From: Massilia sp. Bi118
Lineage (GTDB): Bacteria > Pseudomonadota > Gammaproteobacteria > Burkholderiales > Burkholderiaceae_D
Assembly: GCF_918697865.1 (NCBI RefSeq)
Contig: NZ_CAKKMV010000011.1
Coordinates: 124,001 to 188,000, forward strand
Direction of reading: 5' to 3'
DNA: 64,000 nt
Part shown: positions 1-8,691 of the stretch, piece by piece
Layout of the letters: every line of letters starts with the position of its first letter
How positions within the stretch are numbered: position 1 is the first letter of the stretch
The notes under the pieces: generated by a model
Told to the model about the DNA's origin: nothing
Databases searched by the model: none
Seen by the model: only the letters and a program-made list of their open reading frames with translations
Position numbers and translations under genes: made by a program

Positions 1-906
1 CAGAACATCGCGGAGAGCCTGCCGGCCAAGCACGAGCTGTTCGTGATGGACGCCTGCTACAGCGGCCTCGGTTTGACGCGCGGCGGCGCCAACGCGTCCT
101 TCCTGCGCGAGAACGGCCGCCGCCTGGGACGCCAGATGCTGACCGCCGGCGGCACCGACCAGCTGGTGTCCGACGGCGGCCCGAACGGCCATTCGGTGTT
201 CACCTGGACCCTGCTGCAGGGCCTGGGCGGCAAGGCCGACCTGAACGGCGACGGCTTGATCACCGCGACGGAGCTGGCGGCCTATGTGGCGCCGGCGGTA
301 TCCAGCGTCTCGCAGCAGACGCCGGCCTTCGGCAGCCTGCCCGGTTCCGAGGGCGGCGATTTCGTCTTCGAACTGCCGGAGGAGACCGAGTTCCTGAATA
401 CGAATACGGCCCAGCTGTCGAACGATGCGATCGCGCTGAATACGAAGCTGGACGCCAAGGCTTCGGCCCGTTCCGCCACCGTGGTGGTGAAGGACCTTCA
501 GGGCGGCACCGCGACCATCACCGCACCCGCCGCCGTGCCGGTGTCGAGCCGCCAGCAGGCCCAGCGCGCCAACGACCATGGCCTGCAGCTGTACAAGGAG
601 AAGCAGTATGCGCAGGCCGAGACGCAGTTCACGGAGGCCCTGAAGCTGCGGCCGAACTTTGCGCTGGCGGCCAACAATCTCGGCTTCGTCTTCTACAAGC
701 AGGACAAGTATGCGGAGGCGGCGCGCTGGTTCGAAAACGCGATCAAGATGGATCCGTCGCGCGCGATCGCGTACATGAATCTGGGCGATGCGTATGCGCG
801 GGCTGGGCAGGGAGAGAAGGCCAGGACGGCGTACAAGACCTACCTGGAGCTGGCGCCGAATAGCCCGACTGCGGGGTATGCCAGGCAGCAGTTGGAAAAG
901 CTTTAA
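1..906 (+). CDS. Caspase-like (C14) peptidase with C-terminal TPRs, 5' end missing
   Basis: The frame is open from the first base, so the N-terminus lies outside the window; 301 residues are visible. DACYSG at about residues 17-22 is the catalytic cysteine signature of caspase/metacaspase-like peptidases; the partner histidine would lie upstream. DLNGDGLITATEL at about residue 80 reads like an EF-hand calcium loop, which would fit calcium control as in metacaspases (inference). After a linker, residues of about 190-300 form TPR units (for example LAANNLGFVFYKQDKYAEA), a protein-binding module. The protein may be a stress or surface-associated protease or a non-proteolytic scaffold. The family call is firm, the role unknown. 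A palindromic repeat follows directly after the stop. Confidence 0.85.
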   Translation, partial: QNIAESLPAKHELFVMDACYSGLGLTRGGANASFLRENGRRLGRQMLTAGGTDQLVSDGGPNGHSVFTWTLLQGLGGKADLNGDGLITATELAAYVAPAVSSVSQQTPAFGSLPGSEGGDFVFELPEETEFLNTNTAQLSNDAIALNTKLDAKASARSATVVVKDLQGGTATITAPAAVPVSSRQQAQRANDHGLQLYKEKQYAQAETQFTEALKLRPNFALAANNLGFVFYKQDKYAEAARWFENAIKMDPSRAIAYMNLGDAYARAGQGEKARTAYKTYLELAPNSPTAGYARQQLEKL

Positions 907-908
907 CT

Positions 909-986
909 CGTCGTTCCCGCGCAGGCGGGAACCCAAGTTTTGCGAATAGCCAGCGAACTTGGATCCCCGCCTTCGCGGGGACGACG
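909..986. repeat. REP-pair (REPIN-like) palindromic repeat, copy 1
   Basis: Two GC-rich hairpins (CCCGCGCAGGCGGG and CCCCGCCTTCGCGGGG) lie in inverted orientation around an AAGTT/AACTT core, bounded by CGTCGTT and ACGACG. Related copies occur at 1906-1941 (half), 49721-49810 and 63271-63348. It fills the gap between the caspase/TPR gene and the KTSC gene. Confidence 0.85.
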
Positions 987-1004
987 GACTTGGGGACAAC
1001 AATC

Positions 1005-1331
1005 ATGGACATGAAACGCATCAACGCCGGCAAACTCCGCGCCATCGGCTACGACACCAAAGAGCGCACCCTGCGCGTGGAATTCGACGACGGCAGCGCC
1101 ATCGATTACGCGAACGTGGGCAGCGAGATCTGGAAGCGCTTCTCGACCTCGGGCGCCGCCTGGAGTTTTTACCGCGACAATATCGAGGAAGAGTTTGCCG
1201 GCACGCGCGGGCGCGCTGCGGTTGCCAGCCAACGTGCCGAACTCGACGCGCTGTTCGGCGGGGCCGAAGCACCAAAAAAGCCGAACCCGCTCGATGCGCT
1301 GTTCGGCTCTCCGGACGAAGACAAGAGTTAA
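1005..1331 (+). CDS. KTSC domain protein
   Basis: A protein of 108 residues. The N-terminal part (about residues 3-60) contains the small beta-rich KTSC fold pattern: an IGYD segment, then a strand pair around LRVEFDDGSAIDYANV, then W-x-x-F and FYRDNIEEEF. KTSC domains are found alone or attached to RNA- or nucleic acid-associated proteins, but their role is not established. The C-terminal half is low-complexity and repeats the phrase LDALFGG/LDALFGS. The ATG at 1005 was chosen over an upstream in-frame TTG at 990 because the domain starts right after it. The gene converges on the next one with a gap of only four bases. Confidence 0.75.
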   Translation: MDMKRINAGKLRAIGYDTKERTLRVEFDDGSAIDYANVGSEIWKRFSTSGAAWSFYRDNIEEEFAGTRGRAAVASQRAELDALFGGAEAPKKPNPLDALFGSPDEDKS

Positions 1332-1335
1332 GGCC

Positions 1336-1782
1336 TCAAGCCCAGCTGCCGTCGGGCGATAGCAGCACCTGATACCACAGCTGCCCCTGCACCTCGCTCT
1401 GCGGCACGTCGCCGCGCTTGCCGGCCCAGTAGCGCAGGTTGCCCTGCTTGACGTCGTCGGGCACCACGCCCAGGCAGGCCTTGACCAGCCAGTATTCGAG
1501 CTTGGCTTCCGGGATGCCGTACCAGGTGTTGCGGTCGGTTTCTTCGTTACGCACCGCGCGCGTGCCCCAGCATTCGTAGCTGCCGAACAGGGTGTTGTCG
1601 ACGTGGATTTGCGAGATGTAGCGCGTCGAGGTGTCGACGAAGTGGATGGAGACCGTGAAGTGGCCCTTGAAATGGACCTTTAGTTCCTTGCGGCCGCCGT
1701 AGTCGATGCAGTTGTACGAGGTCGGCCAGGTCCGGTTGCACATCACGTCGGTGGCGAACTCGACGTATTTTGCTCTGTTCAT
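1336..1782 (-). CDS. Hypothetical protein, no family recognised
   Basis: 148 residues starting MNRAKYVEF, with a strong ribosome binding site (AAGGAGGGG) eight bases before the ATG. No signal peptide and no membrane segment. The protein is rich in aromatic residues and has five cysteines (among them MCNRTW, YNCIDYGG and YECWG). A surface-exposed adhesion-like or enzyme-like beta protein is possible, but no catalytic pattern is visible. It resembles small proteins that report cell-envelope conditions only in its tyrosine/tryptophan content, which is weak evidence. It is convergent with the KTSC gene. Coding status is supported by the ribosome binding site and an intact frame. Confidence 0.65.
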   Translation of the reverse strand: MNRAKYVEFATDVMCNRTWPTSYNCIDYGGRKELKVHFKGHFTVSIHFVDTSTRYISQIHVDNTLFGSYECWGTRAVRNEETDRNTWYGIPEAKLEYWLVKACLGVVPDDVKQGNLRYWAGKRGDVPQSEVQGQLWYQVLLSPDGSWA

Positions 1783-1853
1783 GTTCTCCCCTCCTTACGT
1801 TAAGTGACGCTGATACATTGCCAGTCGTCAATTTGGGAGGGTTGAGGCAGCGC

Positions 1854-1890
1854 AAAAAAAAACGCCGCATCGTTTTTCGCGATGCGGCGT
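1854..1890 (-). terminator. Rho-independent terminator of acs
   Basis: On the minus strand an 11-bp stem (ACGCCGCATCG with its complement) around a seven-base loop is followed by nine T residues. It lies about 55 bases after the acs stop codon, beyond a half copy of the palindromic repeat. Confidence 0.9.
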
Positions 1891-1905
1891 AACTCTGCTA
1901 TCAAT

Positions 1906-1941
1906 CGAACTTGGATTCCCGCCTGCGCGGGAATGACGTCA
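1906..1941. repeat. REP palindromic repeat, half copy 2
   Basis: Contains AACTTGGATTCCCGCC and its hairpin mate GCGGGAATGACGTCA. This is one arm of the paired element seen complete at 909-986 and 63271-63348. It sits between the acs stop and the acs terminator, so it is transcribed as part of the acs 3' untranslated region. Confidence 0.75.
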
Positions 1942-1945
1942 TTGG

Positions 1946-3940
1946 TTAAGCCGACTCTTTGAGCTGCTCCAGAATCGCCGGATTTTCCAGCGTCGACACA
2001 TCCTGGGTAATCGCCTCGCCCTTGGCCAGCACGCGCAGCAGGCGACGCATGATCTTGCCGCTTCGCGTCTTCGGCAGGTTGTCGCCGAAGCGGATTTCCT
2101 TCGGCTTGGCGATCGGACCGATCTCCTTGCCGACCCAGTTGCGCAGCTCGGCCGCCAGCTTCTTCGCTTCTTCGCCGGTCGGTCGCGCCTGCTTCAGCAC
2201 CACGAAGGCGCACACGGCTTCGCCGGTGGTTTCGTCGGGCTTGCCGACCACGGCGGCTTCCGCCACCACCGGGTGCGCCACCAGCGCCGACTCGATCTCC
2301 ATCGTGCCCATGCGGTGGCCCGAGACGTTCAGCACGTCGTCGATGCGGCCGGTGATGGTGAAGTAGCCGGTGTCCTTGTTGCGGATCGCGCCGTCGCCGG
2401 CCAGGTAGTATTTGCCGCCCAGTTCGTCCGGGTAGTAGGCGCTGCGGAAGCGGTCCGGGTTGTTCCAGATCGTGCGGATCATCGACGGCCACGGACGCTT
2501 CACCACCAGGATGCCGCCGTTGCCGTTCGGGACGTCATGCCCGGCTTCGTCGACGATCGCGGCCATGATGCCCGGCAGCGGCAGCGTGCAGGAGCCCGGC
2601 ACCATCGGCGTTGCGCCCGGCAGCGGGGTGATCATGTGGCCGCCGGTTTCGGTCTGCCAGAAGGTGTCGACGATCGGGCAGCGCTCGTTGCCGACATTCT
2701 TGTAGTACCACATCCAGGCTTCCGGATTGATCGGCTCGCCCACGGTGCCCAGCAGGCGCAGGCTGGACAGGTCGAAGCTCTTCGGATGCACCTTCTCATC
2801 CGAATTCGACATCTTGATCAGCGAACGGATCGCGGTCGGCGCGGTGTAGAAGATCGAGACCTTGTGCTTGGCGATGGTCTCCCAGAAGCGTCCGGCGTGC
2901 GGGAAGGTCGGCACGCCTTCGAAGATGATCTGGGTAGCGCCGACGGCGGTCGGGCCGTAGCAGATATAGGTGTGGCCGGTGACCCAACCGATGTCGGCGG
3001 TGCACCAGTAGACGTCGTCCGGCTTGATGTCGAAGGTCCACTTCATCGTCAGCGCAGACCACAGCAGGTAGCCGCCGGTGCTGTGCTGGACGCCCTTCGG
3101 CGTGCCGGTCGAGCCCGAGGTGTAGAGGATGAACAGCGGGTGCTCCGCGTCGACCCACTCCGGCTCGCACTGTGCGGACTGGCCGTCCACCAGGTCGTGC
3201 AGCCACAGGTCGCGGCCTTGCTGGAAGGCGATGTTGCCGCCGGTGCGCTTGTAGACGATCACGTCCTTGATGGTGTCGCAGCCGCCCATCGCCAGGGCTT
3301 CGTCGACGATGGATTTCAGCGGCAGCGGTTTACCACCGCGCATCTGCTCGTCCGCGGTGATGATGGCGACGGCGCCGGCGTCGATGATGCGCTCCTGCAG
3401 GGACTTCGCCGAGAAGCCGCCGAACACCACCGAGTGGGTCGCGCCGATGCGGGCGCAGGCCTGCATCGCGGCCACGCCTTCGATCGACATCGACATGTAG
3501 ATGATGACGCGGTCGCCCTTCTTGATGCCGCGGGCTTTCAGGCCGTTGGCGAATTTGCAGACGCGCTCGTGCAGCTCGCGATAGGTGGCGCGTGTCACCT
3601 GGCCGTCGTCGGCCTCGAAGATGATCGCGGTCTTGTCGGCGTTGCCGTTCTCGAGGTTGCGGTCGAGGCAGTTGTACGAGGCGTTCAGCTGGCCGTCGGC
3701 GAACCACTTGTAGAACGGGGCGTTCGATTCGTCCAGGGTTTGCGTGAACGGCTTGTGCCAGGCGATGTTCTCGCGCGCCAGGCGCGCCCAGAAGCCTTCG
3801 TAGTCGTTCGCGGCTTCCGCGCATAGCTTGTTGTACGCGTCCATGCCGGAGATGGTTGCATTGGCGGCGAAGTCAGCGGGCGGGTTGAACACGCGGTGTT
3901 CTTGCAGACCCTGCTGCTGGTTGGTCTCAGTCTCAGCCAT
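1946..3940 (-). CDS. acs: Acetyl-CoA synthetase
   Basis: 664 residues, close to the usual ~650. The enzyme activates acetate with ATP and CoA to acetyl-CoA through an acetyl-adenylate, in the cytoplasm. The P-loop-like AMP-binding signature [11 protein letters not shown] is at about residue 275. The later adenylation motifs are present (TFWQTETGG, and YLAGDGA before the hinge). The C-terminal [11 protein letters not shown] carries the lysine that is the usual acetylation control site in this family. The start is supported by an AGGAGA ribosome binding site. Transcribed alone, with its own terminator. Confidence 0.97.
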   Translation of the reverse strand: MAETETNQQQGLQEHRVFNPPADFAANATISGMDAYNKLCAEAANDYEGFWARLARENIAWHKPFTQTLDESNAPFYKWFADGQLNASYNCLDRNLENGNADKTAIIFEADDGQVTRATYRELHERVCKFANGLKARGIKKGDRVIIYMSMSIEGVAAMQACARIGATHSVVFGGFSAKSLQERIIDAGAVAIITADEQMRGGKPLPLKSIVDEALAMGGCDTIKDVIVYKRTGGNIAFQQGRDLWLHDLVDGQSAQCEPEWVDAEHPLFILYTSGSTGTPKGVQHSTGGYLLWSALTMKWTFDIKPDDVYWCTADIGWVTGHTYICYGPTAVGATQIIFEGVPTFPHAGRFWETIAKHKVSIFYTAPTAIRSLIKMSNSDEKVHPKSFDLSSLRLLGTVGEPINPEAWMWYYKNVGNERCPIVDTFWQTETGGHMITPLPGATPMVPGSCTLPLPGIMAAIVDEAGHDVPNGNGGILVVKRPWPSMIRTIWNNPDRFRSAYYPDELGGKYYLAGDGAIRNKDTGYFTITGRIDDVLNVSGHRMGTMEIESALVAHPVVAEAAVVGKPDETTGEAVCAFVVLKQARPTGEEAKKLAAELRNWVGKEIGPIAKPKEIRFGDNLPKTRSGKIMRRLLRVLAKGEAITQDVSTLENPAILEQLKESA

Positions 3941-4133
3941 TCTTGTCTCCTAGTAGTAGTTTTGCCACATACCATATCGGTGCTCGCTTACTGAGCCCTT
4001 ACAGGCATCCCGAGATCATTCTACCAACCTTTGCGGAACAACGAAGAGGCAAGCCAGCCATCCGTTCCGGGTGTAGAATGTCGAGCTGTCTTGACCCCGA
4101 CCTTGGTCCTCGCCCGACCGGCACTCATCACAG

Positions 4134-4742
4134 ATGATCGAATCGCAACCCTCTTCCGTACCACGCAAGCGCAGCGCCCTCGCCAGCTTCATGTTCGCCA
4201 GCCGCTGGCTGCAGCTGCCCCTTTATCTCGGCCTGATCCTGGCGCAATGCGTCTACGTGTTCCATTTCTGGGTCGAGCTGAAGGACCTGGTGCTGGCCGC
4301 GATGGGCAACGAGAGCGCCCTGCAGCACATCTTCCAGGCCGTCGCCGTGCCTGGCGCCGAACCTCCAAGCAAGCTGAACGAAACCACCATCATGCTGGTC
4401 GTGTTGGGCCTGATCGACGTGGTGATGATTTCGAACCTACTGATCATGGTGATCGTCGGCGGCTACGAGACCTTCGTCTCGCGCATGTACCTCGAAGACC
4501 ACCCGGACCAGCCGGAATGGCTGTCGCACGTGAACGCTTCCGTCCTGAAGACCAAGCTGGCGATGGCGATCATCGGCATCTCCTCGATCCACCTGCTGAA
4601 GACCTTCATCAACGCGATCGAGTACGAGCCAAAGGTCCTGATCGCACAGACCTGCATCCATATTGCCTTCCTGGTATCGGCCATGGCCATCGCCTATACC
4701 GACCGCATCATGACCAACACCGCAAGCATCACCAAACACTAA
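4134..4742 (+). CDS. UPF0114 / TIGR00645 family membrane protein
   Basis: 202 residues with an N-terminal basic stretch and four hydrophobic segments (about residues 25-45, 83-105, 142-162 and 170-190). The pattern FASRWLQLPLYLGLILAQ is typical of the YqhA-like UPF0114 family of inner membrane proteins. No function is established for the family. The stop lies 16 bases before the fumarase start, so the two are probably co-transcribed. Confidence 0.85.
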   Translation: MIESQPSSVPRKRSALASFMFASRWLQLPLYLGLILAQCVYVFHFWVELKDLVLAAMGNESALQHIFQAVAVPGAEPPSKLNETTIMLVVLGLIDVVMISNLLIMVIVGGYETFVSRMYLEDHPDQPEWLSHVNASVLKTKLAMAIIGISSIHLLKTFINAIEYEPKVLIAQTCIHIAFLVSAMAIAYTDRIMTNTASITKH

Positions 4743-4758
4743 CCTGAACGAGAACGAA

Positions 4759-6294
4759 ATGACTGTCATCAAACAGGACGACCTGATCGAATCCGTCGCC
4801 GCCGCACTGCAGTACATCAGCTACTACCACCCGGCCGACTACATCCAGCACCTGGCGCGCGCGTACGAAGCCGAGCAGAGCCCGGCCGCCAAGGATGCCA
4901 TCGCCCAGATCCTGACCAACTCGAAGATGTGCGCCGAAGGCAAGCGCCCGATCTGCCAGGACACCGGCATCGTCAACGTGTTCCTGAAAGTCGGCATGAA
5001 CGTGCGCTTCGAAGGCTTCGGTGAACGCTCGATCACGGACGCCGTCAACGAAGGCGTGCGCCGCGCGTACAACTTCGCGGACAACAAGCTGCGCGCCTCG
5101 ATCGTCGCCGACCCGCACTTCGAGCGCAAGAACACCAAGGACAACACCCCGGCCGTCGTGCACATGGAACTGGTCCCGGGCGACACCGTCGACGTCATGG
5201 TCGCTGCAAAAGGCGGCGGCTCCGAGAACAAGACCAAGTTCGTGATGCTGAACCCGTCCGACTCGCTGGTCGACTGGGTCCTGAAGACCGTGCCGCTGAT
5301 GGGCGCCGGCTGGTGCCCGCCGGGCATGCTGGGCATCGGTATCGGTGGCTCGGCCGAGAAGGCGATGCTGATGGCGAAAGAGTCGCTGATGGAAGACATC
5401 GACATGTACGAACTGAAGCAGCGCGGCCCCTCGACGAAGCTGGAAGAGCTGCGTATCGAACTGTGCGACAAGATCAACGCGCTGGGCATCGGCGCGCAAG
5501 GCCTGGGCGGCCTGACCACGGTGCTGGACGTGAAGATCAACATGTACCCGACCCACGCGGCGTCGAAGCCGGTCGCGATGATCCCGAACTGCGCCGCCAC
5601 CCGCCACGCCCACTTCGTGCTGGACGGCTCCGGTCCGTCGTACATCGAACCGCCGGCGCTGTCGACCTGGCCGGACGTGCAATGGACCCCGGACACGCAG
5701 AAGTCGAAGAGCGTGAACCTGGACACCCTGACCAAGGAAGAAGTCGCATCCTGGCAGCCGGGCCAGACCCTGCTCCTGAACGGCAAGATGCTGACCGGCC
5801 GCGACGCCGCGCACAAGCGCATCCAGGACATGCTGGCCAAGGGCGAGAAGCTGCCGGTGGATTTCACCAACCGCGTGATCTACTACGTCGGCCCGGTCGA
5901 TCCGGTCGGCGACGAAGTGGTCGGCCCGGCAGGCCCGACCACCGCGACCCGCATGGACAAGTTCACCGACATGATGCTCGAGCAGACCGGCCTGATCGCC
6001 ATGATCGGCAAGGCCGAGCGCGGCCCGGCAGCGATCGAATCGATCAAGAACCACAAGTCGGCCTACCTGATGGCGGTCGGCGGCTCGGCCTACCTGGTGT
6101 CGAAGGCGATCAAGTCGGCCAAGGTGCTGGGCTTCGAAGACCTGGGCATGGAAGCGATCTATGAGTTCGAGGTGAAGGACATGCCGGTGACCGTGGCCGT
6201 GGATTCGACCGGTACGTCGGTGCACACGACCGGCCCGAAGGAATGGGCTGCCAAGATCGAGTCGCTGAAGGGCATTCCGGTCACGACCGCGTAA
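4759..6294 (+). CDS. fumA: Class I (iron-sulfur) fumarate hydratase
   Basis: 511 residues, the normal length for a one-chain class I fumarase. It interconverts fumarate and malate in the citric acid cycle using a 4Fe-4S cluster. The three expected cluster cysteines are visible in PICQDTGIVN (about residue 74), GWCPPGMLG (about residue 185) and IPNCAATRHAH (about residue 278). The C-terminal beta domain contains YYVGPVDPVGDEVVGPAGP. Being an oxygen-sensitive enzyme, it may be paired elsewhere in the genome with a class II fumarase (not seen here). A strong hairpin without a T-tract follows the stop. Confidence 0.95.
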   Translation: MTVIKQDDLIESVAAALQYISYYHPADYIQHLARAYEAEQSPAAKDAIAQILTNSKMCAEGKRPICQDTGIVNVFLKVGMNVRFEGFGERSITDAVNEGVRRAYNFADNKLRASIVADPHFERKNTKDNTPAVVHMELVPGDTVDVMVAAKGGGSENKTKFVMLNPSDSLVDWVLKTVPLMGAGWCPPGMLGIGIGGSAEKAMLMAKESLMEDIDMYELKQRGPSTKLEELRIELCDKINALGIGAQGLGGLTTVLDVKINMYPTHAASKPVAMIPNCAATRHAHFVLDGSGPSYIEPPALSTWPDVQWTPDTQKSKSVNLDTLTKEEVASWQPGQTLLLNGKMLTGRDAAHKRIQDMLAKGEKLPVDFTNRVIYYVGPVDPVGDEVVGPAGPTTATRMDKFTDMMLEQTGLIAMIGKAERGPAAIESIKNHKSAYLMAVGGSAYLVSKAIKSAKVLGFEDLGMEAIYEFEVKDMPVTVAVDSTGTSVHTTGPKEWAAKIESLKGIPVTTA

Positions 6295-6306
6295 TCGTAG
6301 AGTGGG

Positions 6307-6392
6307 GCAAATGAGGCCAGTGGCCTCATTTGCGTGCCCACCATGTACGCCAACATGACGCGACCAATCCCGGTGGGCACGGTGTGCCCACC
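6307..6392. repeat. Palindromic element between fumarase and murI, running into the murI 5' end
   Basis: First a near-perfect hairpin GCAAATGAGGCCA / TGGCCTCATTTGC (6307-6333), then GTGCCCACC (6334-6342), then a perfect nine-base inverted repeat GGTGGGCAC-ggt-GTGCCCACC (6372-6392). The hairpin could stop transcription after the fumarase gene but has no T-tract. The element covers every plausible start codon of murI. Confidence 0.65.
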
Positions 6393-7251
6393 CTACTCCC
6401 TCCTCCCCGACGCGCCGGTCGGCATCTTCGATTCCGGCGTCGGCGGCCTGTCGGTGCTGCGCCATATCCGCGCCCAGCTGCCCCACGAACACCTGATCTA
6501 CGTGGCCGACTCCGGCTTCGCGCCTTACGGCGACAAGCCGGAAGACGTGGTCGCCGAACGTTCTTTCGCGATTGCCGACTTCCTGGTTGATCGGGGCATC
6601 AAGGCGCTGGTCGTGGCCTGCAATACCGCGACCGTGTCGGCCGTCAGGCTGATGCGCACGCGCTATCCCGGTATGCCCATCGTCGGCGTCGAACCCGGCC
6701 TGAAGCCGGCGGCCGCCGCGAGCCGCAACGGCAAGGTCGGCGTGCTGGCCACCGAACGGACCCTGGCCGGCGCCAAGTTCCTCAAACTGCGCGACCAGAT
6801 CGCGGAAGCGACCGGCGCCCAGTTCCTGCTGCAGCCCTGCCAGGGCCTGGCCGACCAGATCGAATTCGGCGAACTCGACTCCGACGACACCACCGCCATG
6901 CTGCGGCGTTACATCGACCCGCTGCTGGCACAGGGCGCGGACACCCTGGTGCTGGGCTGCACCCACTATCCACTGGTGCAGGCCTCGATCGAACAGGTGA
7001 TCGCTGCCGCCGGCGCCCGCGACATAGCGCTGATCGACACCGGCGATGCCGTCGCGCGCCAGCTGGGGCGTTTGCTGGAAGCCGGCGGCTTGCTGCGCTC
7101 GGGTTCCGCCACGGCCGCACCGGCGCGGCTGGAGGGCTATACGAGCGCCAGCGCGACCGCCCTGTCGGCGGCCTTCAACAGCCTGGTTGGCATCGATGTG
7201 CCGGTGCAGGAGACCGACTTTGCCGAGCTCCGCACTGCTCAGCGCATTTAG
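6355..7251 (+). CDS. murI: Glutamate racemase
   Basis: Converts L-glutamate to D-glutamate for peptidoglycan synthesis. The catalytic pair of cysteines is present in VVACNTATVSA and LGCTHYPLV, and the active-site entrance is GIFDSGVGGLSV. The start is uncertain: in-frame candidates are GTG 6334, ATG 6343, ATG 6355, GTG 6373 and GTG 6382, none with a good ribosome binding site. All lie in a palindromic element, and the conserved core begins only at about 6415. The C-terminal end is normal. The 5' end looks remodelled by the repeat, which may add about 20 non-conserved residues. Confidence 0.93.
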   Translation: MTRPIPVGTVCPPYSLLPDAPVGIFDSGVGGLSVLRHIRAQLPHEHLIYVADSGFAPYGDKPEDVVAERSFAIADFLVDRGIKALVVACNTATVSAVRLMRTRYPGMPIVGVEPGLKPAAAASRNGKVGVLATERTLAGAKFLKLRDQIAEATGAQFLLQPCQGLADQIEFGELDSDDTTAMLRRYIDPLLAQGADTLVLGCTHYPLVQASIEQVIAAAGARDIALIDTGDAVARQLGRLLEAGGLLRSGSATAAPARLEGYTSASATALSAAFNSLVGIDVPVQETDFAELRTAQRI

Positions 7252-7253
7252 AT

Positions 7254-7282
7254 TTGCCAGATGGAGAAGTCGCCGCTATAAT
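7254..7282 (+). promoter_or_regulatory. Sigma-70 promoter of tRNA-His
   Basis: TTGCCA (-35), a 17-base spacer and a perfect TATAAT (-10), ending 42 bases before the tRNA. The transcribed leader contains an eight-base hairpin CTGTCTCG / CGAGACAG (7289-7311). The promoter begins right after the murI stop codon. Confidence 0.85.
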
Positions 7283-7324
7283 CTCGTTCTGTCTCGGCAA
7301 CAACGAGACAGCAAGTAAGACAGT

Positions 7325-7401
7325 GGTGGCTGTAGCTCAGTTGGTAGAGTCCAGGATTGTGATTCCTGTTGTCGTGGGTTCGAGTCCCATCAGCCACCCC
7401 A
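7325..7401 (+). tRNA. tRNA-His (GTG anticodon)
   Basis: A full cloverleaf can be drawn. The acceptor stem is GTGGCTG paired with the 3' strand CAGCCAC, preceded by the extra 5' G (position -1) that is diagnostic of tRNA-His. The D-arm is GCTCAGTTGGTAGAGT, the anticodon loop is ATTGTGATT with anticodon GTG, and the T-loop is GGTTCGAGTCC. CCA is encoded at the 3' end. Confidence 0.97.
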
Positions 7402-7413
7402 AAGAATATGATG

Positions 7414-7449
7414 AAAAGCCCGGTTCGCAAGACCGGGCTTTTTGTTTTT
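7414..7449 (+). terminator. Rho-independent terminator after tRNA-His
   Basis: An 11-bp stem AAAAGCCCGGT / ACCGGGCTTTT with a seven-base loop, followed by a T-rich tract (TTTTTGTTTTT). It begins 13 bases after the tRNA. Confidence 0.92.
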
Positions 7450-7458
7450 CGTGGCGCC

Positions 7459-7868
7459 TCACCTGCACCGGAACTCCAGCGACCCCGCCATCAAGGCATC
7501 CCCCCGCACCCGCCGCTTGGCAAGGCAGCGCGCCGTCGAACGTGCATCGAAACGAATGAACCGGCCCGTTCCCGTGTAACTGCAATAAACCTGCCGAATC
7601 ATCGAACGCGGCCCGGCCTTCATGTTCCAGGCCTGGTACAAGGTCCCGCCGGTCTGCCACTCCTTCTCGGGTAATCCCTCTCCAAAGAACGTTCATCCGC
7701 CCGCGTGCTGGGCAGATAGGCAACCACCCGCGCCCGGTCCAGCCTCGACTTGGGCGCCTTCCAGTCAGCCGGCGCATTGATGGGGCATTCCAGCACGGCA
7801 GCCTGCGCTGAGCACGCAAACAGCAACAGCGCAGCCAAACCGATTTTATTGCCAACAATATAACGCAT
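7459..7868 (-). pseudogene. STY0301-like secreted protein, frameshifted
   Basis: The first half (from 7868) has a signal peptide ending SAQA, then AVLECPINAPADW. This matches the start of STY0301-like periplasmic proteins, which have a C-P-x(n)-W opening. Reading then runs out of frame near 7684-7686 (a short A run on the plus strand). Adding one base there restores a continuous frame that passes through RSFGEGLPEKEWQ and reaches VYCSYTGTGRFIRF, ending LEFRC-R at 7459. Repaired length would be about 136 residues. Either the gene is a recent pseudogene or the run of three was miscounted in sequencing. The function of the family is unknown. Confidence 0.7.
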
Positions 7869-7953
7869 GGTGTAATTCCGACAATATCTGGACTTTCCAT
7901 GCTAGGCACGCGGCATATGGCCGACTTGCGCATTCTCACTGGCTGAACTGCCG

Positions 7954-7984
7954 AAAAACAAAAAGCCAGTCACACGGACTGGCT
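7954..7984 (-). terminator. Rho-independent terminator
   Basis: On the minus strand the eight-base stem AGCCAGTC / GACTGGCT is followed by TTTTTGTTTTT. It sits about 28 bases after the stop codon of the leftward WXXGXW-repeat gene. Confidence 0.88.
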
Positions 7985-8011
7985 TCTTGCATCAGCTAAA
8001 GCCAAGAAGGC

Positions 8012-8386
8012 TTACGAACGGTTCGGATTGTTCGGGCGGTTGTCGAGGCGGTTCGGTACGCCGTCACCGTCGCGGTCGCCACGCTGCCAGCCGCCGCGAA
8101 CCAGCGTCCAGCCGTTGCCATCCTGGCGCCATTCCGGACGATGGTAGCTGTAGCCCTTGCGAACTTTCTCGAAATGGCCCTTCTGCCACACATAGCGGTG
8201 ACCGTTCCAGTTCCAGTAGCCCGGGGCCCATTCGAAGCCGCGGCGTGCATGGGGCACGACTTCGTGGCGCGGAGCCGGCGGAGCGGTACGGACGACCAGC
8301 ACGTCACCTTTCGCGAAGGCCTGCGCCGGGACGAATGCGGCGGTGCTGATCAGGGCTGCGGCAGCGGCACAGAGGATTCGTTTCAT
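8012..8386 (-). CDS. Secreted WXXGXW (YXWGXW) repeat protein
   Basis: 124 residues with a clean signal peptide (cleavage after about AQAFA). The mature part contains [15 protein letters not shown] and [18 protein letters not shown], the tryptophan/glycine pattern of the small YXWGXW-repeat family common in betaproteobacteria. The C-terminus, [15 protein letters not shown], is an acidic calcium-type repeat like thrombospondin type 3 repeats. An envelope or surface protein of unknown role. The start is fixed by AAGGAGAAGC in front of the ATG. Confidence 0.8.
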   Translation of the reverse strand: MKRILCAAAAALISTAAFVPAQAFAKGDVLVVRTAPPAPRHEVVPHARRGFEWAPGYWNWNGHRYVWQKGHFEKVRKGYSYHRPEWRQDGNGWTLVRGGWQRGDRDGDGVPNRLDNRPNNPNRS

Positions 8387-8691
8387 GATGCTTCTCCTTT
8401 CGGTTGGTGTGATTCCACTATAGCGATCCGAGCTATCGCACAGTGAGTTTGATGCAAGATTTTACAATCGACACAGTGCGCGACAAATATGTAACAGGGA
8501 TTGGTGTTGCGGCAGGTTAAGCGTCTTTCGATTCCTGGCGGAATTTCGACTGTGCCGGATCAAGGCCGCTTGCTGTTGTGCTTGTCCCCGCAAGGCTGAC
8601 CCCGTAACGTCGAATGACCGAGCTCGCCATTGCGTTTCGCGCGGCGCAGGGCGCACGCCGGCCCCTTCGCGTTTCCGACCGGAGTCCCGCC
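8387..8691. other. Intergenic region, nothing certain
   Basis: Divergent upstream regions of the leftward WXXGXW gene and the rightward haloperoxidase remnant. A TATAGT (minus strand, near 8419) could be a -10 box for the leftward gene, but no matching -35 is visible. Short open frames here lack ribosome binding sites. Confidence 0.5.

Noticed and set aside
4729-6966. A 745-codon open frame antisense to fumarase and murI
   Set aside because: High-GC shadow frame: no ribosome binding site, histidine/arginine-rich composition, and two well-supported genes on the other strand.
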